64,000 nucleotides of DNA. Origin: Cellulomonas marina (GTDB taxonomy: Bacteria > Actinomycetota > Actinomycetes > Actinomycetales > Cellulomonadaceae). The position numbers and the translations under genes were made by a program. The notes beneath the pieces were generated by a model. The model was not told where the DNA came from. It saw only the letters and a program-made list of their open reading frames with translations, and made no database searches. The number at the start of each line of letters is the position of its first letter. Position 1 is the stretch's first letter. This document shows, one piece after another, positions 23,159 to 31,301 of the stretch. The DNA lies in contig NZ_FOKA01000019.1 in the NCBI RefSeq assembly GCF_900111925.1, positions 1 to 64,000 of the forward strand. Reading direction: 5' to 3'.

Positions 23159-25288
23159 ATGAGCACGCACGAGCCGGAGACGGTCCGCATCGGCACGCAC
23201 GACGTGCCCGTCGTGACGGCCAACACCGTCGTCGTCGGGACGGGCTCGGCCGGCTTCTGCGCCGCCGACCGCCTCTGGGAGTTCGGCCAGGACGACGTCG
23301 TCATGGTCGCCGACAAGGTGAACGCCGGCGCCAGCCGCAACGCCGGTTCGGACAAGCAGACGTACTACAAGCTCACGCTGTCCGGTGGCGACGGCGACTC
23401 CGTGCGCGAGATGGCCGACACCCTCTTCGCCGGCGGCGCGATGGACGGGGACAACGCGCTGGCCGAGGCGGCGCTGTCCGCCCGCGGGTTCCTGCACCTG
23501 TGCGACCTCGGCGTCCCCTTCCCGCAGAACCGCTACGGCGAGTTCATCGGCTACAAGACCGACCACGACCCGCGCCGCCGCGCCACCTCCGTCGGCCCCT
23601 ACACCAGCCGCAGCATGGTGGAGCAGCTCGAGAAGAAGGTGCACCGCAACGGCACCCGGATCTTCGACGAGTGCCGCGTCGTCGACGTCGTCACGCGCCC
23701 CACCCAGGACGGCGGCACCGCGGTCGCGGGCCTGCTGGTCCTGCGCACGGACGTCCCGCACGACGGGGAGCAGAGCCCGTTCCTGCTCTTCCGCTGCACG
23801 AACCTCGTCTACGCCACCGGCGGGCCCGCCGGCATGTACGCCACGCGCGTCTTCCCGAACGGCCAGTGGGGCGCCTCGGGCGCCGCGTACCGGGCCGGGA
23901 TCCACGGCAAGAACCTCACCGAGTGGCAGTTCGGCCTCGCCTCGACGAAGCCGCGCTGGAACGTGTCCGGCACGTACATGCAGGTCATCCCGCGCTTCGT
24001 GTCCACCGACGCCGACGGCGGCGACGAGCGCGAGTTCGTCACGGAGGCCATCGGCGACTACGGCCGCCTCATGTCGCTGGTGTTCCTCAAGGGCTACCAG
24101 TGGCCGTTCGACATCCGGAAGGCACTCGACGGCTCCTCGCTCATCGACCTGCTGGTCTACCGCGAGACGACGCTGCGCGGGCGACGCGTCTTCCTCGACT
24201 TCCGACGCAACCCGGTGCAGGACGCGTTCGACCCGTCGGCGCTGAGCCCCGAGGCGTACGAGTACCTCGACCGCGCCGGCGTCCTCTTCGGCACGCCCAT
24301 CGAGCGCCTGCGCCGCATGAACGAGCCCGCGTACCAGTTCTACCTGGACAAGAACCCGTACGTGGACCTCGAGACGCAGATGCTCGAGGTGGACGTCTGC
24401 GCGCAGCACAACAACGGCGGCCTCGTCGTCGACGCGTGGTGGCAGTCCAACGTCGCGGGGTTCTTCCCCGTGGGCGAGGCCGGCGGTGCGCACGGCGTCT
24501 ACCGGCCCGGCGGCGCCGCGCTCAACAGCGGCCAGGTCGGAGCCACGCGCGCGGCGCAGTTCGTCGCCGCGCGCCGCGCGGACGCCCCGCTCGACGAGGC
24601 CGCCTTCGCGGCGGCCGCCGCACCCGTGCTGGACGGCGCGCTGGACCTCGTCGGGCGCGCCACGGCCCGCGCCGCCGCGGGCGTGCCGGACAACACCGGC
24701 GACCTGCTGCGCGACGTGCAGGTGCTCATGAGCGCCAAGGCCGGGCCGGTGCGCTCGGCTGCCTCGATCCACGAGGCGCTCGTGCAGGTGCACGACTGGC
24801 TGTCGCGGTACGAGGACCTCGTCACCGCCGACGCGGGGTCGCGCCGGGCCGTGAACCGCACGTTCCTCGTGCGCGACATCCTCACCAGCGCCTATGTGTA
24901 CCTGTCGGCGATGGCCGACTACGTCGCCCACGGCGGGCGCTCGCGCGGGTCGGTGCTCTACACCGACCCCGAGGGCGACCTGCCGCACGTCGGCTACGGG
25001 CCGACGGCGGACGCCGAGCTGGACCTCCCGGAGGTCTTCCGGTTCCGCCTCGACCGGGGGTCGCTCGACGACGAGGTGCAGGAGACGGCCTGGGTGCCCG
25101 CGGGCGGCAAGCCGCCGGTGTCCGCCGACGCCGTGCTCGTCGACTGGGCGCCGGTCGAGGAGCGCGCCGACGACGACGCCGCCGGCTCACCGGTCTTCCG
25201 CTGGCGCCCGCGGCGGCCGATCCCTCAGGACGACGACTTCTTCGAGAACGTCTGGCGCGAGTTCCGCGAGCACGGCAACGTCGTCTGA
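23159..25288 (+). CDS. FAD-dependent oxidoreductase, fumarate-reductase/SdhA-like flavoprotein
   Basis: A 709-residue soluble flavoprotein of the FAD_binding_2 family. The dinucleotide-binding motif GTGSAG is at 27-32 after strand NTVVV, and the second FAD-contact region is GFFPVGEAGGAHGVYRPGGAALNSGQVG near residue 440. The C-terminal part (from about 490) is a helical domain like that of SdhA/FrdA and L-aspartate oxidase, extended by about 100 residues. No iron-sulphur or membrane-anchor subunit gene is nearby, so it is not a standard succinate dehydrogenase. GAGGAGG precedes ATG 23159. Co-transcribed with the SDR and under the shared operator, it probably oxidises or reduces a sugar-derived intermediate. 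Function unknown. Confidence 0.85.
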   Translation: MSTHEPETVRIGTHDVPVVTANTVVVGTGSAGFCAADRLWEFGQDDVVMVADKVNAGASRNAGSDKQTYYKLTLSGGDGDSVREMADTLFAGGAMDGDNALAEAALSARGFLHLCDLGVPFPQNRYGEFIGYKTDHDPRRRATSVGPYTSRSMVEQLEKKVHRNGTRIFDECRVVDVVTRPTQDGGTAVAGLLVLRTDVPHDGEQSPFLLFRCTNLVYATGGPAGMYATRVFPNGQWGASGAAYRAGIHGKNLTEWQFGLASTKPRWNVSGTYMQVIPRFVSTDADGGDEREFVTEAIGDYGRLMSLVFLKGYQWPFDIRKALDGSSLIDLLVYRETTLRGRRVFLDFRRNPVQDAFDPSALSPEAYEYLDRAGVLFGTPIERLRRMNEPAYQFYLDKNPYVDLETQMLEVDVCAQHNNGGLVVDAWWQSNVAGFFPVGEAGGAHGVYRPGGAALNSGQVGATRAAQFVAARRADAPLDEAAFAAAAAPVLDGALDLVGRATARAAAGVPDNTGDLLRDVQVLMSAKAGPVRSAASIHEALVQVHDWLSRYEDLVTADAGSRRAVNRTFLVRDILTSAYVYLSAMADYVAHGGRSRGSVLYTDPEGDLPHVGYGPTADAELDLPEVFRFRLDRGSLDDEVQETAWVPAGGKPPVSADAVLVDWAPVEERADDDAAGSPVFRWRPRRPIPQDDDFFENVWREFREHGNVV

Positions 25289-25290
25289 GC

Positions 25291-25306
25291 GCCCTGGGCT
25301 CAGGGC
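25291..25306. terminator. Short stem-loop between convergent genes
   Basis: GCCCTG (25291-25296) and CAGGGC (25301-25306) form a perfect 6-bp stem with a GGCT loop just after the flavoprotein stop. It overlaps the stop codon of the convergent DUF4214 gene. The weak stem makes this a modest candidate. Confidence 0.4.
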
Positions 25307-26766
25307 AGCGGGACGCCGGCCCGGTACTCGGGGCTGGCGACGATGCCGGAGACGATGCGCTCCGACCGCTCACCGGCCTGCAGGGCCCGGACCCACCCCA
25401 GCACGCCGGAGTGGTCCGCCTCCCGGTGCAGGAGCTCCCGGTAGTACGCGCCGACGACGGTCGAGAGGTGCTCCGTCGAGTACAGGAAGCCGGTGGCGAC
25501 CTGCGCGCGCCCGGCACCCCGCTCGATCGCGGTGCGCCAACCCGCCACCTCGTCGGGCGACGCCTCGCGGCCGAGGACGTCGAGGTACAGCGCCTCGACC
25601 CAGCCCTCGATCGTCCCGCCCGAGAAGAGGAAGTACTCCTGCGAGGCGATGAACCCCGACTCCATCTGCTGGATCGGCATGCCGCGGCCCATGGCGTCCA
25701 GCCATCCGGCCGCGCCCGCGGCGTCCGGGCTCCGGCCCAGGTAGTGCAGGTAGGACTCCCGGATGAGCCCGGAGCGGAACTCCGCCGAGGCGGTGATCGC
25801 GTCCGCCACGGCGGAGTACGGCGTTCCTGCCCGGAGCGCCTGCGACCATCCGGCGAGACCCGCGGGCTCGGGCGCGCGGCCGAAGAGGTCGCCGTACACG
25901 TGGGTCACGTACGCGTCGACGGGCTCGGCGACGACGGCATGGCGGAGCGGGACGCTGATCCTCACGTGGCGGGTCAGGTCGTCGAGGGTCTCCGTCTGGG
26001 TCAGGACGGCCCAGTCGCCGTCCTCGACGGCACCGGGGAGGGCGACGTCCACCGCAGGGTCGCCGGCCGCGTGCCGGGCCGTCATCGTCGACGGCCGCGT
26101 CCCGGTGCCGTCCCGCCGCACGTACGAGGGGACGAAGGCGCCGGACCGGACGAGGTTGGGGATCGACAGGTCGAGCACCACGCGCGTCCCGACCTCGACG
26201 GGCGCGACCACGTACTCGCGCGACTCCTCGCCGCCGTGGTCGACCGGCAGGTCGACGTCGACGATCGCCGAGCCACCCGGCACCGGCGTCCCGGTCGAGA
26301 CGACCTCGATGGTGAGCGCGACCCGCGTGCCGCCGCCCTCGCCGGCCACGGTCACCAGGACGGGCGCCGTCGCGTCCGTGACGGAGCACCGCGCCCTCGC
26401 GTCGACGTGGTTCACGGCGACGACACCGTCGTAGTAGGAGGAGGAGTAGCGGTCCTGGCAGCCGTCGACGGTCGTCCAGGTCGTCGGCCTGCCGTCCGAC
26501 TCGCGGAGCAGCTGGTCCATCTCCCAGGGGAGCCGGACCCGCGCCTCCCAGGTGTCCGAGGGCACCTCGACGCCCCGCCCCTCGTCCACCAGCCAGGTCG
26601 CGGCGACGTCCATCCGCACCGGCCTATAGCCGCTCCCGTCGGCGACCGACACGGAGCCCGTGCCCGACGCGGCCGACGCCGCCACGGCGCCCGGCACGAC
26701 GACCACCGCCGCCGTGAAAACCGCGACGACGGCCCCCCGTCCTCGTCGCCACGCTGCTGTCGTCAT
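25300..26766 (-). CDS. Secreted protein with C-terminal DUF4214 repeats
   Basis: A 488-residue exported protein. The signal peptide (MTTAAWRRGRGAVVAVFTAA... with an AASA-type cleavage region near residue 33) is followed by a beta-rich region of about 240 residues with paired cysteines, then three to four copies of the DUF4214 unit. The units are recognisable by YxxxLGRxPxxxGxxxW patterns such as YGDLFGRAPEPAGLAGW, YLHYLGRSPDAAGAAGW and YLDVLGREASPDEVAGW, separated by about 55-60 residues. DUF4214 units occur in large secreted or S-layer-linked proteins of unknown role. It stands alone and is convergent with the flavoprotein operon. Function unknown; export is well supported. Confidence 0.85.
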   Translation of the reverse strand: MTTAAWRRGRGAVVAVFTAAVVVVPGAVAASAASGTGSVSVADGSGYRPVRMDVAATWLVDEGRGVEVPSDTWEARVRLPWEMDQLLRESDGRPTTWTTVDGCQDRYSSSYYDGVVAVNHVDARARCSVTDATAPVLVTVAGEGGGTRVALTIEVVSTGTPVPGGSAIVDVDLPVDHGGEESREYVVAPVEVGTRVVLDLSIPNLVRSGAFVPSYVRRDGTGTRPSTMTARHAAGDPAVDVALPGAVEDGDWAVLTQTETLDDLTRHVRISVPLRHAVVAEPVDAYVTHVYGDLFGRAPEPAGLAGWSQALRAGTPYSAVADAITASAEFRSGLIRESYLHYLGRSPDAAGAAGWLDAMGRGMPIQQMESGFIASQEYFLFSGGTIEGWVEALYLDVLGREASPDEVAGWRTAIERGAGRAQVATGFLYSTEHLSTVVGAYYRELLHREADHSGVLGWVRALQAGERSERIVSGIVASPEYRAGVPLP

Positions 26767-26899
26767 CGTCCTGCTCCTCGGTACGGGCCGTCGTCGTCGG
26801 GCGCCGTCCCCCGGCAGGCCGACCGCCCGTCGACCGCTCGCGGACGGGCGCGGAGGTCACGGCGGGACGAAGGGGCCCGGGCAGGGCGGCGGGGCGACC

Positions 26900-27814
26900 C
26901 TAGCGCCGCCGGGGTGCCGCGCCGCGCCGCCGCGGCAGCCCGATGCGGTCGAGGTCGTGGGCGACGACGACCCGCGCGTCGCCGGCCGCCGCGCGGGCCT
27001 GCACCGCCAGCGGCTCGAGGTCGTCGTAGCGCCCCGAGAAGTGCGTGAGCACCAGCAGCCGCGCCCCCGCCCTGCCGGCGAGCGCCCCGGCCTCGCCGGC
27101 GGTGAGGTGCCGGTAGGCCGCGGCGAGGTCGACGTCCTCGTCGGCGAACGTGCACTCGGCCAGCAGCAGGTCGGCACCGTCCGCGAGCGCCTCGGCGCCG
27201 ACGCAGGGCGCCGTGTCCATGACGACGGCGACCCGCTGCCCCGGCCGCGGCACGGAGACGTCCTCCAGCCGCAGGGGCCCGGCCGCGGTCGTCGCCGTCC
27301 CGGTCCGGACGAGCTCCCCCACCGCGGGCCCGGCCAGCCCCGCAGCGGCCAGCCGGTCGGGCAGCAGCGTGCGGCCGTCCGGCTCGACGACCCGGTAGCC
27401 GAAGGTCGGCACGCGGTGGCGCAGCGGGGCCACCTCGAGCCCGTCCGCGACCGGTCCCGCCTCGTCGTGCGGGTGCAGGCGCAGGTCCAGCCCCGGCGTG
27501 GCCAGGCCGACGAGGGCGCGCAGCACGTCCTCGCCGCCGCGGGGGTAGTGCAGGTGGACCGGGTGCTGCACCCCGTCGAGCACGAGCCGCGACAGCACGC
27601 CGGGCAGACCGAGGCTGTGGTCGCCGTGCAGGTGGGTCAGGCAGATGCGCGTGATGGCCGGCGGCGCCACCCCGGCGAGCGTGAGCTGGCGCTGCGTCCC
27701 CTCGCCGGGGTCGAACAGGTACGTCTCGGAGTCCCACCGCAGCACGTAGCCGTTGTGGTTGCGCGTCCGGGTGGGCACCTGGGAGGCCGTCCCGAGGACG
27801 ACGAGCTCGCGCAC
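26900..27814 (-). CDS. rnz: Ribonuclease Z
   Basis: A 304-residue metallo-beta-lactamase-fold nuclease that trims the 3' end of tRNA precursors. The zinc motif HLHGDH is at 61-66. Further ligand histidines and aspartate lie in the PLRHRVPTFGYRV segment, in AVVMDTAPC and in VLTHFSGRYDD near residue 265, the HxSGRY signature of RNase Z. N-terminal LGTASQVPTRTRNHNG matches the substrate-loop start of bacterial enzymes. It starts at GTG 27814. The gene stands alone, divergent from a small unknown gene. Length and motifs are normal, so this is a secure call. Confidence 0.93.
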   Translation of the reverse strand: MRELVVLGTASQVPTRTRNHNGYVLRWDSETYLFDPGEGTQRQLTLAGVAPPAITRICLTHLHGDHSLGLPGVLSRLVLDGVQHPVHLHYPRGGEDVLRALVGLATPGLDLRLHPHDEAGPVADGLEVAPLRHRVPTFGYRVVEPDGRTLLPDRLAAAGLAGPAVGELVRTGTATTAAGPLRLEDVSVPRPGQRVAVVMDTAPCVGAEALADGADLLLAECTFADEDVDLAAAYRHLTAGEAGALAGRAGARLLVLTHFSGRYDDLEPLAVQARAAAGDARVVVAHDLDRIGLPRRRGAAPRRR

Positions 27815-27891
27815 CCGGCCAGTCTGCCGCTCACGGGCCCTCGCCGGCCGCCCGGGTGGCGGGTCGCGCGTGACGATCCCAGGCTGGACCC

Positions 27892-28143
27892 ATGGCCGCC
27901 TACCGCATCTCCGGCACCGCGCAGACCGCCGGTTGGCTCGAGGGGCAGGTCTCGCCGCTCGACGCCGCCGTCGCCGACGAGAGCGGCGTCGCCGTCGAGG
28001 AGGCGCTCCGGCAGGACGAGGGCGTCGAGTTCACCCTGCTCGTCACGGCCGCGACGGAGGACGAGGCCCTCGCCACGGCTCAGCGCGTCGCCGACCGGCT
28101 CAGCGTCGGGTCGAGCGTCACGGTGCTGGGCGAGGTGGGCTGA
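27892..28143 (+). CDS. Small unknown protein (83 aa)
   Basis: An 83-residue acidic, soluble protein (MAAYRISGTAQTAGWLEGQV...). It shows an alternating strand/helix pattern with a possible ferredoxin-like alpha/beta fold: strand at 3-9, helix at 48-70 and a final strand SSVTVLGEVG. No cysteines, signal peptide or membrane segments are present. It is divergent from rnz and convergent with the lysozyme-like gene. I cannot assign a family. Confidence 0.5.
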   Translation: MAAYRISGTAQTAGWLEGQVSPLDAAVADESGVAVEEALRQDEGVEFTLLVTAATEDEALATAQRVADRLSVGSSVTVLGEVG

Positions 28144-28162
28144 CCCCTGCCGGCCGGTGCCC

Positions 28163-28876
28163 TCAGGCGCCGGTGGTCGCCGCGCCCGTGAGGGCGCCGA
28201 CGACCCGCACCGCGTCGGCCCAGCGCGACGCGTAGTGCTGCGGGTCGGCGTTCCGCTGCACGGCGTGGGCGACGAGCGTCGGCGCCATGGCGTCCCGCCC
28301 GGCGACGCCCTGCAGCGCGCGGAAGAAGGCCGTGGCGCTGCGGGTCGGGTCGGTGCGGTCCGCGAGCGTGCCCCACGCGCCGTTGTCGCGCTGCTGGAAC
28401 AGGCCGATGCTGTCGGGTCCTGCGGCGTCGCCGTGGTCGACGTTGCGCAGCGAGGACTCCCCCATCGCCGTCATGACGCCGATCGTCTGGTCGCGCACGG
28501 ACAGGCCCAGCGCCCGCCCGGCGGCGACGATCGCCGCGGCGTTGCCGACCTGCTCGGCGGTGAACCCGGCGACCGCGGGCAGCGGGCCGCCGGGCGCCGT
28601 GGTGGTGGCGGCGCCCGTCGTGGCGCCGGTCGTGGATCGCGCCACTTGGTCGGCCAGCACGGACGCGAAGCTCCCGGCCGCCGTGCCGGTCGTCGTGCCG
28701 GTCGTGGTGCCGCCCGCAGACGAGGACGGCCCCGCGAGGGTCGACATGCCGAGGACACCGCCGGCCGCGCCGGCGGGCCACGTCGTCGCCGTCGCGACGC
28801 CGGCCCCCGTCCGCAGCTCGGCGATGCCGCTCTCGATCGCCGCGATCCGGCCGCCGATCCCCGCGATGCCGTCCAT
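28163..28876 (-). CDS. Lytic-transglycosylase-like protein with a flagellar-type N-terminus
   Basis: A 237-residue protein. The start at ATG 28876 is favoured by GGAGGG six bases upstream. The N-terminal helix MDGIAGIGGRIAAIESGIAEL resembles the first residues of peptidoglycan-cutting proteins encoded in actinobacterial flagellar clusters. A Gly/Thr/Ser-rich linker (about 45-100) follows. The C-terminal domain has the lysozyme-like pattern GESSLRNVDHGD, then GLFQQRDNGAWGTLADRTDP, with Glu of GESS as the probable catalytic acid. There is no Sec signal. The chemotaxis-type genes at 53.3 kb show that the organism may be motile, but no flagellar gene is adjacent. The role in wall cutting is inferred. 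Confidence 0.65.
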   Translation of the reverse strand: MDGIAGIGGRIAAIESGIAELRTGAGVATATTWPAGAAGGVLGMSTLAGPSSSAGGTTTGTTTGTAAGSFASVLADQVARSTTGATTGAATTTAPGGPLPAVAGFTAEQVGNAAAIVAAGRALGLSVRDQTIGVMTAMGESSLRNVDHGDAAGPDSIGLFQQRDNGAWGTLADRTDPTRSATAFFRALQGVAGRDAMAPTLVAHAVQRNADPQHYASRWADAVRVVGALTGAATTGA

Positions 28877-28945
28877 GACCGCCCTCCGTCCGCCGTGCCC
28901 CGCTGCTCCCATCGGGTGACGGAGGGCCGCCCTTGAGCGGTCGGG

Positions 28946-29908
28946 TCAGAGGTACGGCAGGACGTGCCGGACGTACCGCTCCGCCATCGTGCTCAGGGTC
29001 TGCTCGGCCGGGGTGTCCCAGACGCCCTGGTGGAAGATCTCCACCTCGACGTCGCCGGTGTACCCGGCCTCGGCGACCCAGCGGGTGATGGACGCGAAGT
29101 CCACGTAGCCGTCGCCGACGTGCCCGCGGGACAGCAACGGGTCGGCGGCCAGCGGCAGGGTCCAGTCGCACACCTGGTAACCCGCGATGCGGCCGGTCGC
29201 GCCCGCCCGCGCGACCTGCGCGCGCAGGTCCGGGTCCCACCACACGTGGTAGGTGTCGACGACGACGCCGACGACCTCCGCGGGGAACGGCTCGGCGAGG
29301 TCGAGCGCCTGGCCGAGCGTCGAGATGACGGCACGGTCGGCCGCGAACATCGGGTGCAGCGCCTCGAGCACCAGCCGCACGCCGTGCCCGGCCGCGAACG
29401 GCGCGAGCTCGCCGATCCGCTCGGCCACGCGCTCCCGCGCGGCGACGACGTCGCGGCCCGGGTCCGCGGCACGGTCCCCGGGGTAGGGCTGCGCCGGGCC
29501 CCCGGGGGCGCTCGCCGCGGGCAGACCGCCGACGACCATGACGAGCTCGCGGGTGCCGACGGTGGCGGCCTCCTCGATCGCGCGCCGGTTGTCGTCGAGC
29601 GCACTACGGGCTGCGGTCTCGTCGGCGGCCGTGAGGAAGCCCCCGCGGCACAGCGAGGACACCCGCAGGCCGTGGTCGGCGACGATCCGCGCGGCCTGCG
29701 CCGCGCCCACCTCCTGCACGCGGTCCCGCCACAGGCCGATCGACGACAGGCCGGCGCCGGCCGCGGCCGTCGCCGCCTGCTCGAGCGTCAGCGCCTTCGT
29801 CGTCGCCGTGTTCAACGACAGCCGCGCGAGCTCGGCCGGACGGCCGGCCGCGGCCTGACCGACGGGTGCGGCCGCGGCGCGCGGAGCCACCTCGGGTGCC
29901 CTCGTCAC
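28946..29908 (-). CDS. Sugar phosphate isomerase/epimerase (xylose-isomerase-like TIM barrel)
   Basis: A 320-residue TIM-barrel protein of the AP_endonuc_2 fold. Metal-binding residues are expected in VLEALHPMFAADRAV (Glu and His), in VVDTYHVWWDPDL (Asp, His), in YQVCDWTLP and in VEVEIFHQGVWD (Glu, His), the usual order of the family. GTG 29908 overlaps the TGA of the Gfo/Idh gene (GTGA), so both are translated together. Partners of this kind usually isomerise or epimerise keto-sugars or inosose made by the Gfo/Idh enzyme. The precise substrate is unknown. The operon lies behind the shared LacI-type operator at 31113. Confidence 0.87.
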   Translation of the reverse strand: MTRAPEVAPRAAAAPVGQAAAGRPAELARLSLNTATTKALTLEQAATAAAGAGLSSIGLWRDRVQEVGAAQAARIVADHGLRVSSLCRGGFLTAADETAARSALDDNRRAIEEAATVGTRELVMVVGGLPAASAPGGPAQPYPGDRAADPGRDVVAARERVAERIGELAPFAAGHGVRLVLEALHPMFAADRAVISTLGQALDLAEPFPAEVVGVVVDTYHVWWDPDLRAQVARAGATGRIAGYQVCDWTLPLAADPLLSRGHVGDGYVDFASITRWVAEAGYTGDVEVEIFHQGVWDTPAEQTLSTMAERYVRHVLPYL

Positions 29909-31068
29909 AGCGTGATCGCCGGGACGTCGAGGCGGCGGCCCTCGTCGGAGGAGCGCAGCCCGAGCTCGGCGAGCTGCACGCCGCGCGCGGCCGACAGGAG
30001 GTCGAAGCGGTGCGGCCGCCCCTGGGCGACGTCCGCGAGGAACTCCTCCCACTGCGCCTTGAACCCGTTCTGCAGCTCGGCGTTGGCGGGGACGTCCAGC
30101 CACTGGTCCCGGAAGCGCTCGGTCGTCGGCAGGTCGGGGTTCCACACCGGCTTGGGCGTGTGGGCGCGCTGCTGGGCGACGCACCGGAACAGCCCGGCGA
30201 CGGCCGAGCCGTGCGTGCCGTCCACCTGGAACTCGACGAGCTCGTCGCGGTGTACGCGCACCGCCCAGGAGGAGTTGATCTGGGCGACGACGGGGTCCCC
30301 GGCCGGGGTCTCCAGGCCGAAGATGCCGTAGGCGGCGTCGTCCGCGGTGGCGTCGTACACGTCGCCGCGCTCGTCCCAGCGGACCGGGATGTGCGTGGCG
30401 GTCTGCGCCGAGACCGTGCGGACCGTCCCGATGATGCCCTCGAGCACGTAGTTCCAGTGGCAGAACATGTCGACGGTCATGCCGCCGCCGTCCTGCTTGC
30501 GGTAGTTCCACGACGGGCGCTGGGCCGCCTGGTGCTCGCCCTCGAACACCCAGTACCCGAACTCCCCGCGCAGGGACAGGATCCGGCCGAAGAAGCCTTC
30601 GTCGACGAGGCGGCGCAGCTTGACCAGGCCCGGCAGGTACAGCTTGTCGTGCACGACGCCCGCGGTGACGCCGGTCTCCTCGCGCAGGCGGGCCAGGTCG
30701 ACGGCCTCGGCCAGCGTCTCCGCCGTGGGCTTCTCCGTGTAGACGTGCTTGCCGGCCTTCATGGCCCGGCTCAGCGTGTCCGCACGCAGGCTGGTCATCG
30801 AGGCGTCGAAGACGATGTCGGTCGCGTCGTCGTGGATGGCCTGCTCGAGGTCCGTCGTCCAGTGCTCGACGTCGTGCTGCCGCGCCAGCGCCTCGACCTT
30901 CTCGGCGTTGCGGCCGACGAGGACGGGCTCGACCTGCACGGTCGTCCCGTCGGGCAGGGTGATGCCGCCCTGCTCGCGGGTGGGGAGGATCGAGCGCACC
31001 AGGTGCTGGCGGTACCCCATCCGTCCCGTGATGCCGTTCATCGCGATCCGCAGCGTGCGCGTGGCCAT
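29905..31068 (-). CDS. Gfo/Idh/MocA-family NAD(P)-dependent oxidoreductase
   Basis: A 387-residue dehydrogenase with an N-terminal Rossmann fold (IAMNGITGRMGYRQH from residue 8) and the family motif GKHVYTEKPTAETL, whose lysine and proline shape the active site. The C-terminal substrate domain has the long GGGMTVDMFCHWNYVLEGI helix, with catalytic-type Asp and His. ATG 31068 is chosen for the upstream TGGAG box and the family-like start; the frame is open farther upstream without similarity. It is the first gene of an operon with a TIM-barrel isomerase. An AAGCGCTT-type operator lies 45 bp upstream. It probably oxidises a sugar, sugar acid or cyclitol. Confidence 0.9.
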   Translation of the reverse strand: MATRTLRIAMNGITGRMGYRQHLVRSILPTREQGGITLPDGTTVQVEPVLVGRNAEKVEALARQHDVEHWTTDLEQAIHDDATDIVFDASMTSLRADTLSRAMKAGKHVYTEKPTAETLAEAVDLARLREETGVTAGVVHDKLYLPGLVKLRRLVDEGFFGRILSLRGEFGYWVFEGEHQAAQRPSWNYRKQDGGGMTVDMFCHWNYVLEGIIGTVRTVSAQTATHIPVRWDERGDVYDATADDAAYGIFGLETPAGDPVVAQINSSWAVRVHRDELVEFQVDGTHGSAVAGLFRCVAQQRAHTPKPVWNPDLPTTERFRDQWLDVPANAELQNGFKAQWEEFLADVAQGRPHRFDLLSAARGVQLAELGLRSSDEGRRLDVPAITL

Positions 31069-31112
31069 TCCAGCTCCAGGGTCCTCGTCCGCCCCCGGCA
31101 CCGGCGCCGGGA

Positions 31113-31126
31113 GGAATGCGCTTTCC
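31113..31126. promoter_or_regulatory. LacI-type operator before the Gfo/Idh operon
   Basis: GGAATGCGCTTTCC is the reverse-strand form of GGAAAGCGCATTCC, differing from the 22214 and 51009 sites mainly in one arm. It lies 45 bp upstream of the Gfo/Idh ATG and 176 bp before the divergent LacI gene. Confidence 0.6.
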
Positions 31127-31238
31127 ACGGTAGGGGCCGGTGGCGGGTCCGTCAAGCACCGGCCGCAGCGCTCCGGGAACCGCCGTCGGCGCGGCGCGAG
31201 GGGGTTCCGTCCCCCGTCCGGATGAGTACAGTCGGACC

Positions 31239-31252
31239 TGCAAGCGCTTTCC
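31239..31252. promoter_or_regulatory. LacI-type operator before the LacI gene
   Basis: TGCAAGCGCTTTCC reads GGAAAGCGCTTGCA on the other strand, matching the 22214 and 51009 sites at 13 of 14 bases. It lies 50 bp before the GTG of the LacI gene, so autoregulation is likely. It is about 126 bp from the second operator, a spacing that would allow looping between them. Confidence 0.7.
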
Positions 31253-31301
31253 TCCCACCGGCCGACGAGGGCCGGCGGGCGCGACCGGCGAAGGAGCCGC
31301 C

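Noticed and set aside
22934..24988. Long minus-strand frame opposite the flavoprotein gene
   Set aside because: Compositional shadow of the flavoprotein gene, rich in Val-Arg-Gly-Ala with no ribosome site and no recognisable motif.
23159..25288. Naming the flavoprotein succinate dehydrogenase or aspartate oxidase
   Set aside because: No SdhB, SdhC or Nad genes are beside it. It carries an extra C-terminal region and is in a LacI-type regulon with an SDR, so only the general flavoprotein family is supported.
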